A DNA stretch of 13,334 nucleotides from an uncultured Bacteroidales bacterium (GCA_900321775.1 ONXE01000037.1:1-13334), one strand, 5' to 3'. Positions 1 through 5,403 are shown, counted from the stretch's first letter. The notes: generated from the sequence alone by a model not told the origin. Numbers and translations are program-made.

Positions 1-50
1 ACTATGAGGGCGCATAGCAGGAGCATACAATTAAGAAAAACTTTTTTCAT
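1..50 (-). CDS. 5' end of an exported protein (signal peptide only)
   Basis: Reading leftward from an ATG at 50-48, the frame gives MKKVFLNCMLLLCALI and then leaves the window. Two lysines followed by a long hydrophobic run are typical of a Bacteroidales Sec signal peptide. Only 16 codons are visible, so neither the family nor a lipobox can be judged. There is no Shine-Dalgarno sequence and the upstream DNA is very A+T rich, as usual in this phylum. No TAnnTTTG element lies between this start and 480, so the gene is either read through the structured RNA from the promoter at 537-567 or uses a promoter I do not recognise. What is seen is the signal-like start; that it is a real gene is inference. 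Confidence 0.55.
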   Translation of the reverse strand, partial: MKKVFLNCMLLLCALI

Positions 51-106
51 TTCTGTAAAGTTTTAAAAAATTAGTTAATAATTAAATGTTTATTGTTTAT
101 ATCTTT

Positions 107-250
107 GCTGCCGAAGCAGCGCTTATTTTTCCGTTTACATGTCCCTGTGTAAAGGGTCGATTCTCACGAACAGACCCTTAATAATAAACATTTTATAACT
201 AACTCCCGGTTTCCCGGGCAGGGAGAACAAAGTGAACTCCCTTTTGCGTT
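107..250 (-). promoter_or_regulatory. structured RNA leader with GAAA- and UUCG-capped hairpins
   Basis: Read on the minus strand this stretch contains, in order: a stem pairing 241-237 with 225-221, a perfect 5-bp stem 218-214/209-205 closed by GAAA, a 5-bp stem 158-154/177-173, a 6-bp stem 153-148/139-134, and a 5-bp stem 120-116/111-107 closed by UUCG. GNRA and UUCG are stable RNA tetraloops, and they have that identity only on the minus strand, which argues for transcription in that direction. The block CTCCC at 225-221 (minus sense) can pair with GGGAG on either side, so alternative folds exist. It lies 57 bases before the signal-peptide ORF at 1-50, so it may be the leader of that gene or the 3' part of a longer RNA from the promoter at 537-567. 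I cannot assign it to a known riboswitch class. Confidence 0.45.
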
Positions 251-320
251 CGCTTGTTTATACAAGGACATATTCTATAACAAACGCACACGTATGCACG
301 CTCGTAATGATCAATACGTA

Positions 321-532
321 TAGACATAAAAATAGCTAAAGATATAATGATACAGCAATCCCACACCAAGGTGTGGAGCCTTACTGTGCTCATCTTGTAG
401 CTATTAATTGAATTTACCAGATTCCTAAGAACAAGACAAAGCGCAAAGCTTCATGTTTATGTCTAACAACCTGATATTTCGACCGTTAGGCGACGCACAC
501 TTGCATCGCAAAAGCCGCAATAATCAAATTGC
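321..532 (-). ncRNA. candidate structured non-coding RNA, 6S-like long hairpin
   Basis: A canonical promoter on the minus strand (537-567) should start a transcript near 530-533. The RNA first folds into a stem 534-528/521-515, trimmed by a few bases depending on the exact start, then a 7-bp stem 509-503/496-490 containing one G-U pair that exists only on the minus strand. A long rod follows: 465-456 pairs with 330-321 (10 bp), 405-398 with 338-331 (8 bp), 396-392 with 343-339 (5 bp), 387-384 with 355-352, and 376-370 with 367-361 around a 2-base loop. A roughly 50-base one-sided internal loop lies at 455-406. A long rod with a large internal bubble is the general plan of 6S RNA, and a Bacteroidales RNA family (Bacteroidales-1) has been proposed as 6S. 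The match to 6S is inference from shape. A short ORF at 199-393 overlapping this region is not credible as a gene. Confidence 0.5.
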
Positions 533-536
533 GGTG

Positions 537-567
537 CAAAGTTACTGCTTTTTTCTCATATACGCAA
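537..567 (-). promoter_or_regulatory. Bacteroidota sigma-ABfr promoter of the structured RNA
   Basis: On the minus strand TTG (567-565) is followed after exactly 20 bases by TAACTTTG (544-537). The spacer carries the AAAAAAGCAG block also found in five other promoters of this window. The start of transcription is expected near 530-533. No gene start lies close by, so this promoter serves the structured RNA. Confidence 0.75.
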
Positions 568-653
568 GAAAAATCGTCACAAAGTGAAAAATGATAACTT
601 CGACTTGTCAAAAAGCGGCAAATCACCCTAAACAGGCAGCCGAAAAACAATCC

Positions 654-716
654 CATCTCCCCTCTTCCCTCTTCCATCATCCATCTTACATCATACATCA
701 TACATCATACATCTTC
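654..716. repeat. nine-unit 7-base tandem repeat
   Basis: Sixty-three bases divide exactly into nine heptamers of consensus C(A/C)TC(A/T)T(A/C). The central three units (689-709) are identical CATCATA; the flanking units have drifted to CATCTTA, CATCTTC, CATCTCC and CCTCTTC. It is pyrimidine rich on the plus strand. It lies in the non-coding gap before glf. Four other 7- or 8-base arrays occur in the window. The period is seen directly; its role is unknown. Confidence 0.8.
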
Positions 717-807
717 CCATCTTAATTCCTTCGCGCGCCTGCGCGGAAATATAATAATGTGTGTTCTTCCCCGCGCGCGAGCGTAGGCGCTTCTTTTTTT
801 GCACCCA

Positions 808-832
808 AAGTATACAAGTATACAAAGTATAC
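808..832. repeat. three-copy AAGTATAC repeat (palindromic core)
   Basis: AAGTATAC occurs at 808-815, 816-823 and 825-832, giving three palindromic GTATAC cores spaced 8 and 9 bases apart. It begins about 85 bases upstream of the -33 element of the glf promoter. It may be another drifting short-period array, or a small operator; the sequence alone does not decide. Confidence 0.6.
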
Positions 833-892
833 ACATCCCTGCGTACAGTCACCCCTTTTGGCACGAAAACACTCAATTTTCCTCCCAAATAT

Positions 893-923
893 TTGCATAT
901 ATCAAAAAAAAGTATTAACTTTG
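893..923 (+). promoter_or_regulatory. glf promoter, abutting the start codon
   Basis: TTG at 893-895, exactly 20 bases, then TAACTTTG at 916-923. The glf ATG begins at 932, only 8 bases after the element, so the mRNA should have almost no 5' leader. Confidence 0.75.
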
Positions 924-931
924 CACCCGAT

Positions 932-2059
932 ATGGAAAACAAAAAGCCGTATGACTATCTGATAGTGGGAGCGGGGCTCTTCGGAGCTACCGTGGCATAT
1001 CGTGCGCGACAGGCCGGCAAACGCTGCCTCGTCGTGGACCGACGCAGTCATATCGGAGGCAATGTGTGGCAGCAAGACATGGCGGGTATAGCCGTCCATA
1101 CCTACGGCCCGCACATCTTCCATACCGCCAACCGCGAGGTGTGGGACTTCGTCTCACGCTTCGTCACGATGAACCATTTCATCAACTCGCCACTGGCCAA
1201 CTACAACGGCAAACTGTACAACCTGCCGTTCAACATGAACACCTTCCGCCAGATGTGGGGAATCACCTCGCCCGATGCTGCCCGACGTATCATCGACGAG
1301 CAACGTGCCCGCACCGTGACAGCACTGCACGGACGCGAGCCCAAGAACCTGGAGGAACAGGCACTCTGTCTGGTGGGACGCGACATCTACCAGACGCTCA
1401 TCAAAGGCTATACGGAGAAGCAGTGGGGACGCCCCTGCACCGAACTGCCCGCCTTCATCATCCGCCGTCTGCCCGTCCGCTTCACCTACGACAACAACTA
1501 CTTCAACGACCCCTATCAGGGCATCCCGGAAGAGGGCTACAACACGCTGATTGACAAACTGCTGGAAGGCTGTGACATCCGGCTGGGTGTGGACTATATA
1601 CCCGGGCGCGCCGAACTGGACGCTCTCGCCGACAAAATCGTCTATTCCGGTTCAATCGACGAGTTCTTCGACTTCCAACTCGGACACCTCGAGTACCGCA
1701 CCGTGCGTTTCGACACACAGATTCTCGACATGCCCGACTTCCAGCACAACGCCGTAGTCAACTACACCTCGCCGACCCAACTGCACACGCGTATCATCGA
1801 GCACAAACACTTCACCTGCTTCGGCAAAGAGGTGATGCGCAACCCGCAGACCGTCATCTCCTACGAGTACAGCGTCGAGTGGAAGAAAGGAATGGAGCCG
1901 TTCTACCCGCTTAACAATCAACGGAATCAGAGCCTGTATGAGCGCTACACCGAACTGGCCAAGACTACGCCTAACGTGCTGTTCGGAGGACGCCTGGCCG
2001 AGTACAAGTACTACGACATGGACAAGGTCATCGAGAAAGCTATGCAATTACCATTATAA
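932..2059 (+). CDS. glf: UDP-galactopyranose mutase
   Basis: Flavoenzyme that interconverts UDP-galactopyranose and UDP-galactofuranose, supplying Galf for surface glycans; cytoplasmic. The product is 375 residues, normal for bacterial Glf (about 370-390). Visible landmarks: FAD-binding GxGxxG at 13-18 (VGAGLFG), GPHIFHT at 59-65, EKQWGRP at 162-168, FTYDNNYFNDPYQGIPEEGY at 184-203 and FGGRLAEYKYYDMD at 351-364. These are the flavin- and UDP-substrate-binding segments of the family. The open frame extends upstream to 761, but that part crosses the repeats and the promoter, so the ATG at 932 is the start. It is followed after 12 bases by a GH53 galactanase, suggesting one transcript. No glycosyltransferases flank it, which is unusual because glf usually sits in a polysaccharide cluster. 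Identification is confident. Confidence 0.95.
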   Translation: MENKKPYDYLIVGAGLFGATVAYRARQAGKRCLVVDRRSHIGGNVWQQDMAGIAVHTYGPHIFHTANREVWDFVSRFVTMNHFINSPLANYNGKLYNLPFNMNTFRQMWGITSPDAARRIIDEQRARTVTALHGREPKNLEEQALCLVGRDIYQTLIKGYTEKQWGRPCTELPAFIIRRLPVRFTYDNNYFNDPYQGIPEEGYNTLIDKLLEGCDIRLGVDYIPGRAELDALADKIVYSGSIDEFFDFQLGHLEYRTVRFDTQILDMPDFQHNAVVNYTSPTQLHTRIIEHKHFTCFGKEVMRNPQTVISYEYSVEWKKGMEPFYPLNNQRNQSLYERYTELAKTTPNVLFGGRLAEYKYYDMDKVIEKAMQLPL

Positions 2060-2071
2060 CGAAATAATCAC

Positions 2072-3283
2072 ATGAAAAAAACACTTATCATCTTAGCCAA
2101 CCTGCTGATAATCAGCGTACTGTTCATATCCTGCAACAACCAACCCGATACACCGACACCGGAACCGGAGGATTCGTCCTATGTCTTTCCCACGGACCGC
2201 TGGGTTGGCGGCGACATCTCGCTCCTCCCCTCCTACGAGGCCGTGAACACACCGTACAAAGATGCCAAGGGCAAGACCATCAGCAACGTGCTCACGTACG
2301 TCCACGACTCAGCCCACTGGAACGCCGCCCGCGTGCGCCTGTTCGTCAATCCGGTGATTATCAATCCCGATGACAACAACCACCAAGGCGAAGTGCAGGA
2401 CCTCGAATATGTAATAAAACTCGGCAAACGCATCAAAGATGCCGGCATGACTTTCATGCTCGACTTCCACTACTCTGACACTTGGGCCGATCCGACCAAA
2501 CAGACTATTCCTGCGGCATGGAAATCTATCGCCCAGGGACAGCCCATGGCTGACAAAGTCTATGCCTACACCAAAGAGTGCCTCACCGCCCTTGTGGCAG
2601 CCGGTGCCACGCCCGATTTCATCCAGGTGGGCAACGAGATCAGTTACGGTATGCTCTGGTCTTCCAAAGGTCGAGACATGGTCGCACCCAACAGCCCCTA
2701 CGAGGATTATCAGGCCAACTGGGAGAAACTCTCCTTATATCTTAACGCAGGCGCACGCGCATGCAGAGAGGTTTGCCCACAAGCCAAGATTGTCATCCAT
2801 ATCGAGCGCACCACCTCCGCTACGCAATGCGTCAACTTCTTCAACTACATCGGCCGCAGCAACGTCGATTACGACATCATCGGCCTTAGTTACTACCCCT
2901 TCTGGCATGGCTACCTCGACAAACTCAGCAGCACCCTCACGGCCCTGCGCAATGCCTTCCCCGGCAAGCCGGTACAGATAGTTGAGACCGCTTACTACAA
3001 CAACTATTTCCCCACCGACGGCTCTGCCACGTACAAAACTACGGATAAATGGGGCGCCAGCGAGAACGGCCAGAACGCCTACATCAAGGACCTGTGCGCA
3101 GAACTCAAAAAGCATAGCAACGTCACCGGCCTCTACTATTGGTTCCCCGAGGAGAACGGCAATGGAGGCGCCAGCTACGACGCGTCCAAAATAGTCATTG
3201 ACACATGGCTTAACCGAGGACTTTGGGACCCGTCCAAGCACGTTGCTTACAAGGGCGTCATGTCCTTGCAGGAGTTCTATTAG
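2072..3283 (+). CDS. GH53 endo-beta-1,4-galactanase, lipoprotein
   Basis: Glycoside hydrolase family 53 enzymes cut beta-1,4-galactan side chains of pectin (arabinogalactan type I) by a retaining mechanism. The 403-residue product starts with a lipoprotein signal peptide (LFISC, Cys21), so it is predicted to be membrane anchored, likely periplasmic or on the cell surface. Family motifs: RLFVNP at 89-94, DFHYSDTWADP at 131-141, acid/base Glu189 in QVGNEISYGMLW, GLSYYPFWHG at 271-280, nucleophile Glu305 in VETAYYNNY. A Thr/Pro/Glu-rich linker (22-36) separates the anchor from the barrel. It starts 12 bases after glf, with no promoter between them, and no SusC/SusD pair is adjacent, so it is not in a typical utilisation locus here. 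The start ATGAAAAAA is a possible pairing site for the small RNAs described below. Confidence 0.92.
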   Translation: MKKTLIILANLLIISVLFISCNNQPDTPTPEPEDSSYVFPTDRWVGGDISLLPSYEAVNTPYKDAKGKTISNVLTYVHDSAHWNAARVRLFVNPVIINPDDNNHQGEVQDLEYVIKLGKRIKDAGMTFMLDFHYSDTWADPTKQTIPAAWKSIAQGQPMADKVYAYTKECLTALVAAGATPDFIQVGNEISYGMLWSSKGRDMVAPNSPYEDYQANWEKLSLYLNAGARACREVCPQAKIVIHIERTTSATQCVNFFNYIGRSNVDYDIIGLSYYPFWHGYLDKLSSTLTALRNAFPGKPVQIVETAYYNNYFPTDGSATYKTTDKWGASENGQNAYIKDLCAELKKHSNVTGLYYWFPEENGNGGASYDASKIVIDTWLNRGLWDPSKHVAYKGVMSLQEFY

Positions 3284-3378
3284 TACACAATTCAGGGGCA
3301 AAAAACACTCGTTTTGGGCGCAAAATAGGCCAAAAAGCAAAAAAAGTGCACCTAAAATGCATTTTTCTCGCAAAATAT

Positions 3379-3409
3379 TTGGTCATGTCAAAAAAAAGCA
3401 GTACCTTTG
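3379..3409 (+). promoter_or_regulatory. promoter of tRNA-Arg
   Basis: TTG at 3379-3381, 20 bases, TACCTTTG at 3402-3409, with the AAAAAAGCAG spacer block. Start expected near 3414-3416, giving a leader of about 35 bases that ends in a 6-bp hairpin (3435-3450) directly against the tRNA 5' end. Confidence 0.75.
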
Positions 3410-3450
3410 CACCCGCTTTTGAAAAAAGGTATTGTCGTGCTGACGCACGA

Positions 3451-3524
3451 GGCCCATTAGCTCAACTGAATAGAGTATCTGACTACGGATCAGAAGGTTG
3501 CAGGTTTGAATCCTGCATGGGTCA
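3451..3524 (+). tRNA. tRNA-Arg (anticodon ACG)
   Basis: A complete 74-base cloverleaf. The acceptor 3451-3457 pairs with 3517-3523 (one G-T pair) with discriminator A3524; the D stem is GCTC/GAGT; the anticodon stem TCTGA/TCAGA encloses loop CTACGGA with anticodon ACG; the T stem GCAGG/CCTGC encloses TTTGAAT. CCA is not encoded. ACG is normally edited to ICG by TadA and reads CGU, CGC and CGA arginine codons. It is a single-gene unit with its own promoter and terminator. Confidence 0.95.
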
Positions 3525-3529
3525 CAAAA

Positions 3530-3563
3530 AATGCTCTTGCCAATACGGCAGGAGCATTTTCTT
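3530..3563 (+). terminator. rho-independent terminator of tRNA-Arg
   Basis: The 12-base arms 3530-3541 and 3547-3558 pair around AATAC and are followed by TTTTC; the hairpin starts 5 bases after the tRNA ends. Confidence 0.85.
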
Positions 3564-3582
3564 TGTCTGGAAAGCGGTTAGC

Positions 3583-3774
3583 TTAATCCTCTGCATCCGG
3601 CATAACCAACGCGCAGATGATGTATGCCAACAGGCCGGGGAAGGCTGCCGAACAAATCGACAGAAGAACCCAACCAAGACGAACCAACGTGGGATCCCAA
3701 CCAAAATATTCAGCTATGCCGGCACATACGCCGCTCAGCTTCTTGTCTTTCGACTTTCTAAGTTTCTTTTCCAT
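3583..3774 (-). CDS. small PspC-domain membrane protein
   Basis: A 63-residue protein that is essentially one PspC domain: a basic start (MEKKLRKSKDKKL), SGVCAGIAEYFGWDPTLVRLGWVLLS and one hydrophobic segment (about 36-58), ending MPDAED. PspC domains are found in envelope-stress membrane proteins (phage-shock family); stand-alone versions are common in Bacteroidota and their role is not settled. The frame is open upstream to 3939 but crosses the promoter at 3823-3853, so the ATG at 3774-3772 is chosen. It converges with tRNA-Arg, whose terminator hairpin also lies just beyond its stop (3583) and could end this transcript. No pspA-like neighbour is present. Confidence 0.85.
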   Translation of the reverse strand: MEKKLRKSKDKKLSGVCAGIAEYFGWDPTLVRLGWVLLSICSAAFPGLLAYIICALVMPDAED

Positions 3775-3822
3775 TGTAGTATCCTTTTTGTTTATTCTTG
3801 TCATATGTAACAAAATCGGATG

Positions 3823-3853
3823 CAAAGGTACTGCTTTTTTCCGAATTATGCAA
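3823..3853 (-). promoter_or_regulatory. promoter of the PspC-domain gene
   Basis: On the minus strand TTG (3853-3851), 20 bases, TACCTTTG (3830-3823), with the AAAAAAGCAG spacer block. The leader is about 43-45 bases long. It is divergent from the CapA promoter 81 bases away. Confidence 0.75.
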
Positions 3854-3874
3854 ACTTTTTGCCCAAAAACGACC

Positions 3875-3902
3875 GTAGACCTTTGACTTTTGACCTTTGA
3901 CA
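3875..3902. repeat. 7-base tandem repeat, four units
   Basis: One diverged unit GTAGACC (3875-3881) is followed by three units TTTGACN (3882-3902) in exact 7-base phase. It lies between the divergent PspC and CapA promoters, 32 bases upstream of the CapA -33 element. Confidence 0.65.
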
Positions 3903-3933
3903 GCAGAAAAAGTCGCTTTTTCTGCCTTTTTTC

Positions 3934-3964
3934 TTGCATATTTCAGAAAAAAGCAGTAATTTTG
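3934..3964 (+). promoter_or_regulatory. promoter of the CapA-like gene, abutting the start codon
   Basis: TTG at 3934-3936, 20 bases, TAATTTTG at 3957-3964, with the AAAAAAGCAG spacer block. The start codon begins at 3969, just 4 bases downstream, which implies a leaderless mRNA if this promoter is used. Confidence 0.7.
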
Positions 3965-3968
3965 TGGC

Positions 3969-5132
3969 ATGAAACGATTCAACCTTCTATCAGTCCGGAC
4001 GCTTTGCATAGTGCTGAGCCTCCTCGCTGCGCCCCTCCGCGCACAAGAAACAGTGTCTCTCCTCTTCGCAGGCGATGCTATGGGCCATGACCCGCAGTTC
4101 CAGTGGGCCTACAATCCACAAACGGACACGTACAACTACGAGCCCAACTTTCGCTACGTGATGCCCTATATCAACAAAAGCGACCTGGCTATCGTCAATC
4201 TGGAGGTCACACTTGGCGGCAAACCGTACTCCGGCTACCCCACGTTCTCCACTCCGGACAGCTACAAGGATGCACTCGTTAACTGCGGCTTCGATGTCAT
4301 CACGCTGGCCAACAACCATATTCTGGACCGTGGCAAACGCGGTCTGGAGCGCACGCTCGACAAGGTGGCCGATTGCCCCAACGTGGGCGCCTACCGCGAT
4401 TCGGCTGACCGTGCCAACCGCTATCCGCTTATCCTGGAACTGCAGGGACTCAGGATTGCGCTGTTCAACGTCACCTACGGCACTAACGGATTCTTCCCCG
4501 TTAAGCCCAATATCGTCAACTACATCGACACGGCCCAGATAGCCGCCGACCTCCGTAGCCTCGAGGGCAAAGACATCGACATGAAGATCATGTCCATCCA
4601 TTGGGGCGACGAATACGTGACCAAAGCAATTCCCAAACAACGCGAGTTGGCACGCTGGCTGGCCGACAAAGGTTTCGACCTCATCATAGGCGGACACCCG
4701 CATGTGGTGGAAGATGCCGAATACCTTACCGTCACGCGCGCGCGCGATAATAATAATAAGGAACAAGGAACAAAGAGCAATGAGCAAACACAGGAACTAA
4801 AAACAGTCCCCGTGTTGTACTCGCTGGGTAACCTCATCAGCAACCAACGACGACTCAACACCAACGGCGGCATTATGGTCAGAATAGACATTCGGCTAGA
4901 CAACGCAGAGATACAAAACGTCTCTTACCTGCCCTGTTATGTGCACAAAGGCACCATTTCGTACAAGAAAGATGCAAAAACTGTCACCGAGAAACATTTC
5001 TTCCTGCTCCCGACCACGGACTATCTGGCCGGCAAATTGCCCTTCAAACTGGACGCAGAAGCCGAAAAAGCGCTCCGCATCTTCCACAAAAACACCACAG
5101 AAAGGCTCTCAAACCTGCCTGTAATGAAGTAG
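3969..5132 (+). CDS. CapA family (PGA_cap) exported metallophosphatase-like protein
   Basis: A 387-residue protein with a signal peptide (MKRFNLLSVRTLCIVLSLLA, cleavage expected near RAQ at 24-26), so probably periplasmic. The CapA/PGA_cap fold is a calcineurin-like metallophosphoesterase; the name comes from CapA, a poly-gamma-glutamate synthesis protein, but most relatives have unknown substrates. Motifs in order: FAGDAMGHD 33-41, DLAIVNLEV 72-80, LANNHILDRG 113-122, SIHWGDEY 209-216, IGGHPHVVE 240-248, VLYSLGNLISNQ 282-293. Together they hold the expected metal ligands (Asp36, Glu79, Asn115/His117, His211, His243/His245). A hydrophilic insertion at about 256-279 between the last two motifs is encoded by simple repeats (4735-4792). 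No capBC genes are nearby, so a role in polyglutamate capsule is not supported. Confidence 0.88.
   Translation: MKRFNLLSVRTLCIVLSLLAAPLRAQETVSLLFAGDAMGHDPQFQWAYNPQTDTYNYEPNFRYVMPYINKSDLAIVNLEVTLGGKPYSGYPTFSTPDSYKDALVNCGFDVITLANNHILDRGKRGLERTLDKVADCPNVGAYRDSADRANRYPLILELQGLRIALFNVTYGTNGFFPVKPNIVNYIDTAQIAADLRSLEGKDIDMKIMSIHWGDEYVTKAIPKQRELARWLADKGFDLIIGGHPHVVEDAEYLTVTRARDNNNKEQGTKSNEQTQELKTVPVLYSLGNLISNQRRLNTNGGIMVRIDIRLDNAEIQNVSYLPCYVHKGTISYKKDAKTVTEKHFFLLPTTDYLAGKLPFKLDAEAEKALRIFHKNTTERLSNLPVMK
4735..4792. repeat. composite simple repeat inside the CapA-like gene
   Basis: Within the coding region lie (CG)6 at 4735-4746, ATA/TAA triplets at 4747-4759, then heptamers AAGGAAC, AAGGAAC, AAAGAGC, AATGAGC (4758-4785) and a decayed unit to 4792. 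The encoded peptide is Arg/Asn/Lys/Gln rich and lies between the HPHVVE and YSLGN motifs. Gain or loss of a 7-base unit would shift the frame. Confidence 0.75.
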
Positions 5133-5157
5133 AAATCAAGACTTTACGAGTATATAC

Positions 5158-5186
5158 AAAAAAGAAAGGTTGTCATCCCGACAACC
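5158..5186 (-). terminator. terminator of the minus-strand small RNA (also converges on the CapA gene)
   Basis: GGTTGTC/GACAACC arms with a 5-base loop (5168-5186); on the minus strand the arms are followed by TTTCTTTTTT. In the plus direction the following sequence is CAATCTTTAC, so it may end the CapA transcript only weakly. Confidence 0.8.
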
Positions 5187-5227
5187 CAATCTTTACTTAA
5201 CCTTAAATCTAATACCATGAAAAACAC
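5158..5227 (-). ncRNA. candidate small RNA with intrinsic terminator
   Basis: The minus-strand promoter at 5232-5262 should start transcription near 5224-5227. About 70 bases on, a perfect 7-bp hairpin (5186-5180/5174-5168) is followed by TTTCTTTTTT, a standard terminator. The body is A/U rich and unstructured, with two blocks: GTTTTTCATGG (minus strand of 5215-5225) and TTAAGGTTAAG (minus strand of 5196-5206). Both blocks reappear in the RNA at 10611-10686. TTTTTCAT is complementary to ATGAAAAA, a common start of exported-protein genes in this phylum. On the plus strand the same DNA would read as a 13-codon frame, which I do not believe. Families of paralogous small RNAs are known in Bacteroides; membership needs comparison. 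Confidence 0.6.
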
Positions 5228-5231
5228 GGTG

Positions 5232-5262
5232 CAAAATTACTGCTTTTTTTTGAATTGACCAA
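5232..5262 (-). promoter_or_regulatory. promoter of the minus-strand small RNA
   Basis: On the minus strand TTG (5262-5260), 20 bases, TAATTTTG (5239-5232), with the AAAAAAGCAG spacer block. No protein gene is positioned to use it. Confidence 0.7.
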
Positions 5263-5273
5263 ATTTTTGGGCC

Positions 5274-5301
5274 AAAAATATGTTATAAAACATAAGTTTT
5301 T
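5274..5301. repeat. A/T-flanked inverted repeat
   Basis: TATGTT (5279-5284) and AACATA (5289-5294) pair around ATAA, flanked by AAAAA and TTTTT. It sits just upstream of the small-RNA promoter. It could be an operator or a weak bidirectional terminator. Confidence 0.4.
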
Positions 5302-5323
5302 AAATTGTGTAATCCAGAGATAG

Positions 5324-5363
5324 CAAAATCAGCCTCTTTTCAACCAGAAAAGGGGCTATTTTG
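5324..5363. terminator. orphan terminator-like hairpin before pckA
   Basis: Seventeen pairs with a single bulged C (5330): CAAAAT/ATTTTG, AGCC/GGCT, a T-G pair and CTTTTC/GAAAAG around AACCA. It is terminator-like, but no promoter or gene is visible that it would clearly end; it may insulate pckA from upstream transcription. Confidence 0.45.
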
Positions 5364-5403
5364 TAAAATGTCAATAAAACATCATTTTTTTCTTCGAAAA
5401 TAC

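Larger units (their letters stand above)
568..892. other. non-coding gap before glf
   Basis: I see no credible gene here. The stretch holds the 7-base array (654-716), a small AGCG/CGCT hairpin followed by seven T residues (about 780-800, terminator-like on the plus strand but with no obvious upstream plus-strand transcript), the GTATAC triplet (808-832) and the upstream edge of the glf promoter. Open frames crossing it are short, or are merely the upstream extension of the glf frame. Confidence 0.6.

Noticed and set aside
199..393. 64-codon minus-strand frame MSTVRLHTLVWDC...
   Set aside because: It runs through the terminal hairpin of the structured RNA and the GAAA hairpin, and its cysteine- and basic-rich composition looks non-coding.
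107..532. RNase P RNA as the identity of the folded region
   Set aside because: The conserved GAGGAAAGUC and ACAGAAA-type segments that form P4 are absent.
654..716. CRISPR array
   Set aside because: Units are 7 bases with no spacers.
761..931. Upstream extension of the glf frame
   Set aside because: It crosses the GTATAC repeats and the promoter; the Glf family starts near the FAD motif, as the ATG at 932 provides.
2735..3373. 212-codon minus-strand frame opposite the GH53 gene
   Set aside because: It lies antisense to a well-supported gene and has no recognisable motif.
3223..3810. 195-codon plus-strand frame
   Set aside because: It overlaps the GH53 gene end, the tRNA, its terminator and the PspC gene; it is a shadow.
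5217..5258. 13-codon plus-strand frame starting ATGAAAAAC
   Set aside because: It lies over the promoter and 5' end of the minus-strand small RNA; the ATG is simply the complement of its TTTTTCAT block.
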